From the NCBI GenBank assembly GCA_029237775.1, contig JAQZBR010000002.1:372001-436000 (forward strand): DNA of 64,000 nucleotides, written 5' to 3'. The notes under the pieces were generated by a model, which saw only the letters and a program-made list of their open reading frames with translations, ran no database searches and was not told the origin of the DNA. The translations under genes and the position numbers were made by a program. The DNA comes from Bacteroidota bacterium (GTDB taxonomy: Bacteria > Bacteroidota > Bacteroidia > 2-12-FULL-35-15). Shown one piece after another: positions 33,420-40,990 of the stretch. Position 1 is the first letter of the stretch. Every line of letters begins with the position of its first letter.

Positions 33420-33821
33420 ATGAAACACTTTATAAAAGTTCTCTCTGTCTTAGTTATAGTCGTTTTAATCATTTCTTTTGTTGCAGATGATTGCAAAGTA
33501 AATTACAACGGTATTTACACATATAAAATTGATGAAGAGCATTCTGCGGTTCTTCGTTTTTATGAGGATAAAACTGTACTGGCCTCGACTTCCACAAATG
33601 ATTACATGGATGTTATGAGCTGGTTTAATAAAGAGAACAAAGAGATGGTCTTGAAAGGCTCGTACAGCATAAAAGGGTCTACAATAAAATTTAAGGTGAG
33701 CGGTATGACCGGAGAGCAGAACTACGAAGGTGAAATCGCTGCGGATAAAATTAATTTCAACCTTAAAAATAAAGATTCAAAAAAGGGGATTAACAGAACC
33801 TATACTTTTATAGCTCTTTAG
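33420..33821 (+). CDS. Small exported or anchored protein, unknown function
   Basis: 133 residues with an N-terminal hydrophobic segment (about 6-22) followed by a Asp-Asp-Cys and a beta-rich body ending TYTFIAL. It resembles lipocalin-like single-domain proteins of Bacteroidota, but no motif allows a name. It is divergent from the deiminase gene and its end is 1 bp from the 3' end of the TonB receptor gene. Confidence 0.6.
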   Translation: MKHFIKVLSVLVIVVLIISFVADDCKVNYNGIYTYKIDEEHSAVLRFYEDKTVLASTSTNDYMDVMSWFNKENKEMVLKGSYSIKGSTIKFKVSGMTGEQNYEGEIAADKINFNLKNKDSKKGINRTYTFIAL

Positions 33822-33822
33822 A

Positions 33823-36066
33823 TCAATAGAAGTTATATCTGATACCAAGGAAATATCTTCTTCCCTGCATAGGTGCATAATTATAAGAAGGATCGAACGT
33901 ATATCCGTTCGGATTATTCTCGTCCACATATTTATCAAAAGGATCGAAAGGCCTGAGAATTGGATCTTTCGGAGTAAAATCGAAAATGTTCTTGACCCCA
34001 CCATAGATCTCTATTCCGGAATTGAACTTTCTGGTCACCTGCAAATTCTGAAGCGTAAACCATGGCGATTGTTCCGGCCTGTAATCATTAGGAACCACCG
34101 GTAAATGCATGGGGCTCTTTACATTTCCCGTATAGTCAACAGTGATCCTGGCTTTATTGAAAGTATAACTGATGCTGTAATTCCCGGAAAACTCCGGAGC
34201 ATGTAATTGAGGTGTTTTAACGGTTTCGTTGAATTTCTTTTCAACACTATAAACATTCATATACGTGCCTCCGAGATTGATCTTTAACCCGTTTGTGAAT
34301 ACAGCATTAATGCTTAAAGATGCACCTTGTGAAATAGCATATCCATTAATATTATCGAATATGATCTTGTTGGGATCAGTTATAAAGTCACCGATGATCT
34401 TATTTGAAAAGTAAGTATAGAATAAGCTGGCATCAACTTCTATAAAGCCGGCAGTCATCGTAATAAATCGCTGGTAATTTAAATTCGCATTCCATGAGCG
34501 CTCGGGTTTAAGATCGTTTTTTATCACCACTTCCCTTGCCCCTGTTAAAGCCGCATGATCTTCTGTGAATAAATTCACAACACGATATCCGTTCCCCGTG
34601 CTCAGCCTGAAGATGTTGTTTGAATTGAGAGAGTACTTTATACTTAAGCGTGGGGAAAGAATATTGCCATGCATCGTATTGTAATCATATCTTAAACCTG
34701 CAAGGAATACAAACTTCTTCAATCTGGTTTCTGTTTGTGCGAAGATGCCGGGCAGATACGTGTGCTGAGGTTTGTTTCTGATTGTTAATGTATCTGCATA
34801 TTGAGTTCCAACAGAATTGTCATCATAATAAGTATATCTGAATGGTAAGCCAACCAGAAGATCAGTAGAAGGAACTATCTTTTTGGTCCAGTACAACTGT
34901 GAAAAGAGAATGTTCTGACTCGCCATATAAGGAGTAGTTCCGTAATATGAATTCTGGTTATGATTATTAAAAGAATATTGAAAGAAGATCCTCTCCTTTA
35001 CAGGCAGCTGATAGATCCCGATCAATTCGTATCTCGAAGTATATATCGATTCTCCGTAAATACTGTCGCTGCCTCTCCATTTTGATCCCCAGTCAGTTTC
35101 ACCGCCCCAACGGTCCTCGTATACAAACCTTGCAGCAATGTTTGCCAACCTGCCCTCTTTCCTTTCTATACTCCACTTATTAAAAACAGATATCCTATTT
35201 TGAAGTGTGATATCAGTGAAGCCATCCTGATTTTTATCCATTACATTTTGAAAGTTGAAATAACTGATTCCTAAAAGTGAATGAATTTTTCCGGACTTGA
35301 TCTTGACTCCAATATCAGCATTGTATTCCTGATCTGTTGTAGCAAAAATATCTGCACTTACTTTTGGCGCATCCATAGGGTTTTTCGTAATAATATTGAT
35401 CAGCCCTCCGACAGCTTCCGATCCGTATAGGGTGCTCGCTGGCCCCTTTACAACTTCAATGCGATTGACAAGGCTATTCGGAATACCACTTAAACCATAC
35501 ACCGTGGAAAGGGCGCTGACTATAGGCATTCCATCAATGGTGATCATTGTGTACGGGCCTTCCATACCATTGATATGTATGTCACCGGTATTGCAAACAT
35601 TACAGTTTAATTGCGGTTGAACACCATTCACCATTTGCATGGACTCGAAAAGACTAGGTGTTGGATTTTTTAAAAATAATTTCGGGGTGAGGATCTCGAT
35701 AGGGATCGCGGATTCGGACCGACTAATCTCCTGCATGGTACCCGTTATCACAACCGTGTTCAAGCTGTTTTCGGATACAACTATCTCTTGCTTGAAAGAA
35801 ACCGTTTTACCGTTCTCTACCCGAATATTCTTTTTTACTTTTTCATAACCTATCAAAGATAATTGCAGCTCGTAGCTACCTTCAGGAATATCAGTAATCT
35901 TAAAAAAACCATTCTTATCTGTCAGCGCAGAATATTTTGTCCCTGTAAGTCCGGCAACAACCATTTCAACTGGCTTGCCTTCACTCAATACTTTTCCTTC
36001 CACACTGCCCTGGGCATATATGATCGATAACGAAAACAGGAATAGTATAAAGGTAAAAAGCCTCAT
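33823..36066 (-). CDS. TonB-dependent outer membrane receptor, likely manganese/metal-related
   Basis: 747 residues: signal peptide (to about 18), a carboxypeptidase-like regulatory domain (20-98), TonB plug (about 105-230) and beta-barrel to the C-terminus with a terminal Tyr. Within the plug is Cys155-x-x-Cys158 (NCNVCNTGDIHING), which could bind a metal. The gene is divergent from mntR/mntH and has a 6-4-6 palindrome over its promoter, so uptake of Mn or another divalent metal is the best guess. Iron-siderophore or other roles are not excluded. Confidence 0.8.
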   Translation of the reverse strand: MRLFTFILFLFSLSIIYAQGSVEGKVLSEGKPVEMVVAGLTGTKYSALTDKNGFFKITDIPEGSYELQLSLIGYEKVKKNIRVENGKTVSFKQEIVVSENSLNTVVITGTMQEISRSESAIPIEILTPKLFLKNPTPSLFESMQMVNGVQPQLNCNVCNTGDIHINGMEGPYTMITIDGMPIVSALSTVYGLSGIPNSLVNRIEVVKGPASTLYGSEAVGGLINIITKNPMDAPKVSADIFATTDQEYNADIGVKIKSGKIHSLLGISYFNFQNVMDKNQDGFTDITLQNRISVFNKWSIERKEGRLANIAARFVYEDRWGGETDWGSKWRGSDSIYGESIYTSRYELIGIYQLPVKERIFFQYSFNNHNQNSYYGTTPYMASQNILFSQLYWTKKIVPSTDLLVGLPFRYTYYDDNSVGTQYADTLTIRNKPQHTYLPGIFAQTETRLKKFVFLAGLRYDYNTMHGNILSPRLSIKYSLNSNNIFRLSTGNGYRVVNLFTEDHAALTGAREVVIKNDLKPERSWNANLNYQRFITMTAGFIEVDASLFYTYFSNKIIGDFITDPNKIIFDNINGYAISQGASLSINAVFTNGLKINLGGTYMNVYSVEKKFNETVKTPQLHAPEFSGNYSISYTFNKARITVDYTGNVKSPMHLPVVPNDYRPEQSPWFTLQNLQVTRKFNSGIEIYGGVKNIFDFTPKDPILRPFDPFDKYVDENNPNGYTFDPSYNYAPMQGRRYFLGIRYNFY

Positions 36067-36079
36067 AATTTAATTTAAG

Positions 36080-36087
36080 CGAATATA
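36080..36087 (-). promoter_or_regulatory. Candidate -7 box of the TonB receptor gene
   Basis: CGAATATA on the plus strand reads TATATTCG on the minus strand, one mismatch from TAnnTTTG. It lies 13 bp before the receptor ATG; the palindrome at 36097-36112 sits over its spacer and expected -33 region. Confidence 0.4.
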
Positions 36088-36096
36088 CGATTTATT

Positions 36097-36112
36097 TTTA
36101 GACTTATCTAAA
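36097..36112. promoter_or_regulatory. Candidate MntR operator TTTAGA-CTTA-TCTAAA
   Basis: A perfect 6-bp inverted repeat around a 4-bp spacer in the interval between the TonB receptor gene (minus) and mntR (plus). DtxR/MntR-type proteins recognise palindromes of this general form. Its position, covering the receptor promoter and upstream of mntR, suggests metal-dependent repression of the receptor and possibly of mntR-mntH. Confidence 0.65.
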
Positions 36113-36142
36113 TTTTAATTAAAAGTGGTAGAATTTATTCTT

Positions 36143-36150
36143 TATATTTG
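36143..36150 (+). promoter_or_regulatory. -7 box TATATTTG for mntR
   Basis: Exact TAnnTTTG match 18 bp upstream of the ATG at 36169. This location decides against a TTG start at 36148, which would lie inside the box. Confidence 0.55.
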
Positions 36151-36168
36151 CGTAAAAATATTTGCCAA

Positions 36169-36834
36169 ATGCATTCATTTACCGAAGAGAATTACATCAA
36201 AGCGATCTACAAGCTTCTGGAAAGTAATGATGAAACCGTAAGTACAAATGCAATAGCAGAAAGAATGAATACAAAAGCTGCGTCCGTAACGGATATGCTT
36301 AAAAAACTTTCTGCGAAAAAGCTGGTAAATTATCAGAAGTACCAAGGAGTTACCCTGACCGCGAAAGGGGAAAAAACTGCTTTGAACATCATAAGAAAAC
36401 ACCGGTTATGGGAAATGTTCCTGGTGGAAAAATTCAATTTCACATGGGATGAGGTGCATGACGTAGCCGAACAACTGGAACACATTCAGTCGGAAAAGTT
36501 GATTGACGAGCTTGACAAATTCCTCAATTTTCCAAAAGTAGATCCGCATGGTGATCCGATCCCGGACGCGAAAGGAAAACTCCATTTACAAAAGTCAAAA
36601 CCTCTTTCACAGTTTAATATAGATGATGTATGTGTGATAACCGGGGTTGTAGACCACTCCCCTTCCTTTTTACGCTATCTCGACAAGCAGGGATTTGTAC
36701 TTGGCAACGAAATTAAGATAAAGGATATGGCCGATTTTGACAGGTCGTTGCAGATAAGTGTAAATAAACGAGCATCATTTTTTATAAGTAATGATGTTGC
36801 AAAAAACATATTGGTGATAGCTAAACAGATATGA
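36169..36834 (+). CDS. mntR: DtxR/MntR-family metal-dependent transcriptional regulator
   Basis: 221 residues from ATG 36169. N-terminal winged helix (about 3-65: EENYIKAIYKLL, MNTKAASVTDMLKKLSAKKLV), the dimer/metal domain with RKHRLWEMFLVEKF and EVHDVAEQLEHIQSE (the usual His/Glu ligand helices), and an SH3-like C-terminal part. It probably senses Mn(II) or Fe(II) and represses transport genes when metal is plentiful. Its stop overlaps the ATG of mntH (ATGA), so they are co-translated. A palindrome upstream fits as its target. Confidence 0.88.
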   Translation: MHSFTEENYIKAIYKLLESNDETVSTNAIAERMNTKAASVTDMLKKLSAKKLVNYQKYQGVTLTAKGEKTALNIIRKHRLWEMFLVEKFNFTWDEVHDVAEQLEHIQSEKLIDELDKFLNFPKVDPHGDPIPDAKGKLHLQKSKPLSQFNIDDVCVITGVVDHSPSFLRYLDKQGFVLGNEIKIKDMADFDRSLQISVNKRASFFISNDVAKNILVIAKQI

Positions 36835-38705
36835 CTAAAATCTCAGGAAAATCGCTGGGTGAAGTTCACTCAAGTGTAGAAACAGGAAAGAATTCTTTTT
36901 GGAAAAAGCTTTTTGCATTTATGGGTCCTGCCTATCTTGTAAGTGTAGGTTATATGGATCCGGGTAATTGGGCAACCGATATTGCCGGTGGTAGCCAATT
37001 TGGGTATAAGCTCCTCTGGGTGCTGGTCATGAGTAACCTCATGGCCTTATTACTTCAAACCCTGAGTGCCCGCCTTGGCCTTGTCAGAGGTCTTGATCTT
37101 GCCCAGGCTTCGAGAGCTACTTATCCACCCGTAGTAAATTTCATTAACTGGGTGCTTGCCGAAATTGCGATTGCAGCTTGTGACCTGGCCGAAGTTATAG
37201 GAATGGCGATCGGCCTTCAATTACTTTTTAACATTCCCCTTTTGGCAGGTGTATCTATAACCGTGGCTGACACGCTTCTTATCCTCTTTCTTCAAAAACA
37301 CGGGATCAGAAAAATGGAAGCGTTTATTCTGGCTCTGGTAGCTACGATCGGAGTGGCGTTTATTGCCGAGCTTTATTTCGCGAAACCTGATGGAGGGGAA
37401 TTGATCAAAGGACTTATACCAAGCATACCGAATAACAATGCCTTATATATCGCAATAGGAATTATCGGTGCCACAGTAATGCCACATAATCTTTATCTGC
37501 ATTCATCTCTTGTCCAAACGAGAAAAATTGAGCGCACACCGGCAGGGATTAAAGAAGCGTTGAAGTTCAACCTTATTGATACGACCATTGCATTGAATGC
37601 TGCGCTCTTTGTAAATGCTGCAATCCTCATACTTGCAGCAAGTGCTTTTTTCTCCACAGGCAGATATGGCGTTGCCGAAATTCAGGATGCATTCCATTTG
37701 CTTGAAAATATTCTGGGAACTCACCTGGCTCCTATTCTGTTCGCTGTTGCCCTTATCGCTGCCGGACAAAGCTCTACACTCACAGGGACACTTTCCGGAC
37801 AGATTGTTATGGAAGGGTATCTGAATCTTAGAATGCAACCATGGTTAAGAAGATTGATCACACGGATGATCGCAATAGTTCCTGCCTTACTTGTCATTCA
37901 CTTTTTTGGCGAAGAAGCGACAGGTGAACTGCTTATTTTGAGTCAGGTGATCCTTAGCTTGCAGCTTGGCTTTGCGATAATCCCATTGATTCATCTGACA
38001 AGTGATAAAAGACAAATGGGAATTTTTGCAAACAAACTATGGATCAAAATTGCTGCCTGGCTTATTGCAACTATAATTGTGATCCTTAACGGTCGCCTGG
38101 TGATACAAACCACCGAAGAGTGGATAGCATCTTCAGAAAATCCCGTAATTCTTTATTTGACTGTGATCCCATTGATTGCGGGTGCAGGGATTTTATTATT
38201 GTATATAACGTTTAGCCCTCTCATAAAAAAAGCGAAGGTCAGGGATGCTAATTCTCCGGATGGAAATCCCGATGAACTTGACATAGTGCCACTTCTTAAA
38301 TATAACAAGATCGCGATAACAGTCGATTTCAGCAGAAGTGATAGCAAAGCCATAAGCAATGCTTTTTCACAGGGAGGTAAAAAAGCGGAGTATGTATTGA
38401 TTCATATCGTAGAAACCGCAGGCGCGCGTATGATGGATCAAGAAATAGATGATTTTGAAACTGTTTCCGATAAGATAAACCTTGAAAAATATAAGGTTGA
38501 GCTTTCAGCCAAAGGTTATATTATACATACAAAACTTGGCTTTGGAAACCCTAAAAAAAGCATCCCGGAAATAGTGAACCAAACAGACTGTGACCTTCTT
38601 GTCATGGGCGCTCATGGTCACCGCGCCTTTAAAGACATACTTCTGGGTACCACGCTTGACGCGGTAAGGCATAATGTTCGTGTGCCTGTTTTGATTGTTA
38701 AATAA
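36831..38705 (+). CDS. mntH: Nramp-type divalent metal transporter fused to a universal stress domain
   Basis: 624 residues. The Nramp part (about 25-470) has eleven or so helices, DPGNW (43-47) and MPHNLYLHSS (217-226), the metal-site motifs of proton-coupled Mn/Fe transporters. The C-terminal part (about 491-624) is a UspA-like domain with the nucleotide-binding pattern GAHGHRAFKDILLGTT. The domain faces the cytoplasm by prediction. Such fusions occur in Bacteroidota and suggest nucleotide-dependent control of transport, by inference. ATGA overlap with mntR. Confidence 0.92.
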   Translation: MTKISGKSLGEVHSSVETGKNSFWKKLFAFMGPAYLVSVGYMDPGNWATDIAGGSQFGYKLLWVLVMSNLMALLLQTLSARLGLVRGLDLAQASRATYPPVVNFINWVLAEIAIAACDLAEVIGMAIGLQLLFNIPLLAGVSITVADTLLILFLQKHGIRKMEAFILALVATIGVAFIAELYFAKPDGGELIKGLIPSIPNNNALYIAIGIIGATVMPHNLYLHSSLVQTRKIERTPAGIKEALKFNLIDTTIALNAALFVNAAILILAASAFFSTGRYGVAEIQDAFHLLENILGTHLAPILFAVALIAAGQSSTLTGTLSGQIVMEGYLNLRMQPWLRRLITRMIAIVPALLVIHFFGEEATGELLILSQVILSLQLGFAIIPLIHLTSDKRQMGIFANKLWIKIAAWLIATIIVILNGRLVIQTTEEWIASSENPVILYLTVIPLIAGAGILLLYITFSPLIKKAKVRDANSPDGNPDELDIVPLLKYNKIAITVDFSRSDSKAISNAFSQGGKKAEYVLIHIVETAGARMMDQEIDDFETVSDKINLEKYKVELSAKGYIIHTKLGFGNPKKSIPEIVNQTDCDLLVMGAHGHRAFKDILLGTTLDAVRHNVRVPVLIVK

Positions 38706-38731
38706 AGATTTATATTAAGTTTTTTAGTTAG

Positions 38732-38739
38732 TATCTTTG
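38732..38739 (+). promoter_or_regulatory. -7 box TATCTTTG immediately before smpB
   Basis: Exact TAnnTTTG match only 4 bp before the smpB ATG at 38744. If used, the transcript would be leaderless or have a very short leader. Confidence 0.45.
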
Positions 38740-38743
38740 CTGT

Positions 38744-39196
38744 ATGAGTGGTGATAACCGGATAGATATAAAAAACAGAAAAGCATCCTTTGAATACGCG
38801 TTCATTGATAAATTCATTGCAGGCATCCAGTTAACTGGCACTGAAATAAAATCTATCCGCGAAGGTAAAGCTAACATCAACGAAGGATTTTGCGTATTCA
38901 CTAAAGAAGAGCTTTTTATCCGGAACATGCATATTGCTCATTATTTTAATGGGACCTACAATAATGTCGCAGAAAAACGTGACCGTAAGCTTCTGCTCAA
39001 CCGGAATGAGCTTAATAAACTTCAGAACAAATTAAAGGATCAGGGCCTAACGATCATCCCCTTACGTCTTTTCATCAGTGATAAAGGTTACGCGAAGCTG
39101 GAGATTGCGTTAGCAAAAGGTAAAAAACTTTTTGACAAGCGTGAAGACATCAAGAAGAAAGACACTCAGAGGGAAATGGACAGAAGAATGAAATAA
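38744..39196 (+). CDS. smpB: SsrA-binding protein SmpB
   Basis: 150 residues. It brings tmRNA to stalled ribosomes for trans-translation. The family segments are [62 protein letters not shown] and [20 protein letters not shown] (basic tail). The gene ends 0 bp from the radical SAM gene's stop on the other strand. No tmRNA gene was recognised in the window. Confidence 0.94.
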   Translation: MSGDNRIDIKNRKASFEYAFIDKFIAGIQLTGTEIKSIREGKANINEGFCVFTKEELFIRNMHIAHYFNGTYNNVAEKRDRKLLLNRNELNKLQNKLKDQGLTIIPLRLFISDKGYAKLEIALAKGKKLFDKREDIKKKDTQREMDRRMK

Positions 39197-40216
39197 TTAA
39201 TATCCCTGACAACCCTTACACATTCCAATTTCACTTTTGTTCTCAAACCGGTGTCCTTTCCGGAAGGTTTTCATAATATGGCCATTCCACAGGTCGGTGA
39301 TGCTCAGGTCTTTTATATTTCCTAGCTCAAGTCCCCCGTTTCCATTTTGATATACAGAAGAACCACATAAAAGAACCTGGCCTGTCCATCTTATCTCCAG
39401 ATTCTTAAATATCAGTGAGCATTTAGGAATTTGATGTGATGATCGTTGTATGGGAGTGAATATATCATCAGCCAACGGAGTTTCTTTAATATGAGTGATG
39501 TATTGGGGCATTACCGAATCGGCATAGCCTTTCCAGAATTTCATGTGGTCATCTTGCCGCTCCACCTGAGAAGGCCTAAGCATAAGTCTGATGTTTATTC
39601 TAGTTTTTGACTTAAGAAGATCTCTTTGCTTTTTTAAATAAGTAAGGTTTCTCAGTAATCTCTCATAACTGCCCCCTATTCTGCTGCTCTCGTATTCAAC
39701 GGCATTGGAGCCATCAATTGAGATTCCGACCATCTGGAAAGGAGTCATCAATAAGGTGTCTGCTATTTTAAGATTCTTCCATTGTGCATTTGTCACAATA
39801 GTAAAAAACTTTACATGTTTAGCAATTTGTTTCGCATAGGAACTAAATTCAGGATGCAAGGTGCTTTCACCATTGCCCACCATCCTCAGTCTTGAAATGT
39901 TATTCTGCTTAAGTGAAGCGATCAGGTTTTGAAATGTAGTACCATCCATATAACCGCGGCTGCGAAGTCCTAAGGGACTTGGGCAATAATTACATTTAAG
40001 ATTGCAGTAATTAGTGAGTTCGATACTTACAATAGGAGGTTTCGGAAGGTCATTGAATTGAAATGGAAATTGCGTGATCAGTAATTCCTTTACCGGAACT
40101 TTATTGATCAGCGCATTTACAAACAGTTTTCGGTAAGCATCAAATCGGTAAATGATCTTAGCGATGCGGTTAGAATTATCAATAAATGATTTATTGCTGA
40201 ATGGTGAAGTCTTCAT
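39197..40216 (-). CDS. Radical SAM protein with SPASM-like C-terminus
   Basis: 339 residues. CxxxCxxC at 71-78 (TNYCNLKCNYCPSP) binds the radical SAM [4Fe-4S] cluster, followed by MVGNGESTLHPEF and SIDGS. The last 80 residues have PKCSLIFKNLEIRWTGQVLLCGSS and end CKGCQGY, a SPASM-type arrangement for auxiliary clusters. Such enzymes modify peptides, proteins or glycan precursors. It follows the pentapeptide-repeat gene by 10 bp and so is likely in the same transcript; a substrate is not evident. Confidence 0.8.
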   Translation of the reverse strand: MKTSPFSNKSFIDNSNRIAKIIYRFDAYRKLFVNALINKVPVKELLITQFPFQFNDLPKPPIVSIELTNYCNLKCNYCPSPLGLRSRGYMDGTTFQNLIASLKQNNISRLRMVGNGESTLHPEFSSYAKQIAKHVKFFTIVTNAQWKNLKIADTLLMTPFQMVGISIDGSNAVEYESSRIGGSYERLLRNLTYLKKQRDLLKSKTRINIRLMLRPSQVERQDDHMKFWKGYADSVMPQYITHIKETPLADDIFTPIQRSSHQIPKCSLIFKNLEIRWTGQVLLCGSSVYQNGNGGLELGNIKDLSITDLWNGHIMKTFRKGHRFENKSEIGMCKGCQGY

Positions 40217-40226
40217 TATCCGGCAC

Positions 40227-40793
40227 CTAAATTATTTCGAGCTCATATTTATCAAGAAGTCCCGCTAAGCCTGCCCTATCGAACTTTGCCCGTTTTATCC
40301 TGTTTGATTCCGGATTAATTGAATAATTGTATGATGAACGGAAATCTGTTTTTTCCAGAATGGTATCCATGAAAACAACCCTTCCGAGATCGCAATGTTC
40401 GAAGCATGCGGAAGATAAGTCAGCTGCCGTAAAATCTGCTTCTTTCAGGTCACAACCGATAAATTTTGTTCCTTTGAGCTTTACCCTATAAAATACGCAG
40501 AGGTTCATAATGCAATTCTGAAATGCAACAGAAAATAAAAAGCTATTGCAATTATTGAAGTGAAGCCCCAACAATTTGCAATTACTGAACCTCACGTTTT
40601 TCAGCGCGGTATTGTTCAGATTCGTCAGACTTAAATTGCAGTTCTCAAAGTCACAATCTATAAAATCAATATTTGAAAGAGCTGCAGCAGAAAGGTCACA
40701 ATTCTTAAATGTGCAATTGTCATATTCTTTTGACATTGGAATGTTTGCATCAAAAGTGATCTTTTCGAAAATTTTATTCTCTGTATAGCTCAT
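40227..40793 (-). CDS. Pentapeptide-repeat protein (Qnr/McbG-like)
   Basis: 188 residues with tandem five-residue repeats from about 25 to 150 in which the central residue is Phe or Leu (CTFKN CDLSA, IDFID CDFEN CNLSL). This gives a right-handed quadrilateral beta-helix like Qnr-type gyrase-protection proteins. The tail YNYSINPESNRIKRAKF and LAGLLDKYELEI is a common ending in Bacteroidota members. Gyrase binding is possible but not shown. A -7 box lies 90 bp upstream, and a 19-codon leader frame sits between them. Confidence 0.8.
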   Translation of the reverse strand: MSYTENKIFEKITFDANIPMSKEYDNCTFKNCDLSAAALSNIDFIDCDFENCNLSLTNLNNTALKNVRFSNCKLLGLHFNNCNSFLFSVAFQNCIMNLCVFYRVKLKGTKFIGCDLKEADFTAADLSSACFEHCDLGRVVFMDTILEKTDFRSSYNYSINPESNRIKRAKFDRAGLAGLLDKYELEII

Positions 40794-40803
40794 CTTTATT
40801 TTT

Positions 40804-40863
40804 CTATTGTGAAGTTATAGCATGCCCCTCTTCTTGCTTTCCCGTTTCAAAAAAAAGATCCAT
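40804..40863 (-). CDS. Possible 19-residue leader peptide upstream of the pentapeptide gene
   Basis: ATG at 40861-40863, stop at 40804-40806, giving MDLFFETGKQEEGHAITSQ. It lies between the -7 box at 40883-40890 and the pentapeptide-gene ATG at 40793. There is no homology I can name, and a frame this short can arise by chance. It is listed only because of its place in an operon that also has a radical SAM enzyme. Confidence 0.2.
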   Translation of the reverse strand: MDLFFETGKQEEGHAITSQ

Positions 40864-40882
40864 TTTTAAAAAACGATAATTT

Positions 40883-40890
40883 CAAATATA
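40883..40890 (-). promoter_or_regulatory. -7 box TATATTTG for the pentapeptide/radical SAM genes
   Basis: CAAATATA on the plus strand is an exact TAnnTTTG on the minus strand. It gives a leader of about 85 nt. Confidence 0.45.
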
Positions 40891-40990
40891 CAGAAATATG
40901 AAATCCTAGGCGTGTAGAAAAAATACCTCATCTTATTTCAGCCCATATTGAAGTTCTATCGGTATTTTTGCTTCCTCATAATGAACAGGA

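Noticed and set aside
33348-33428. Longer start for the deiminase gene at 33428
   Set aside because: The added residues precede a good signal peptide and overlap the ATG of the divergent gene at 33420.
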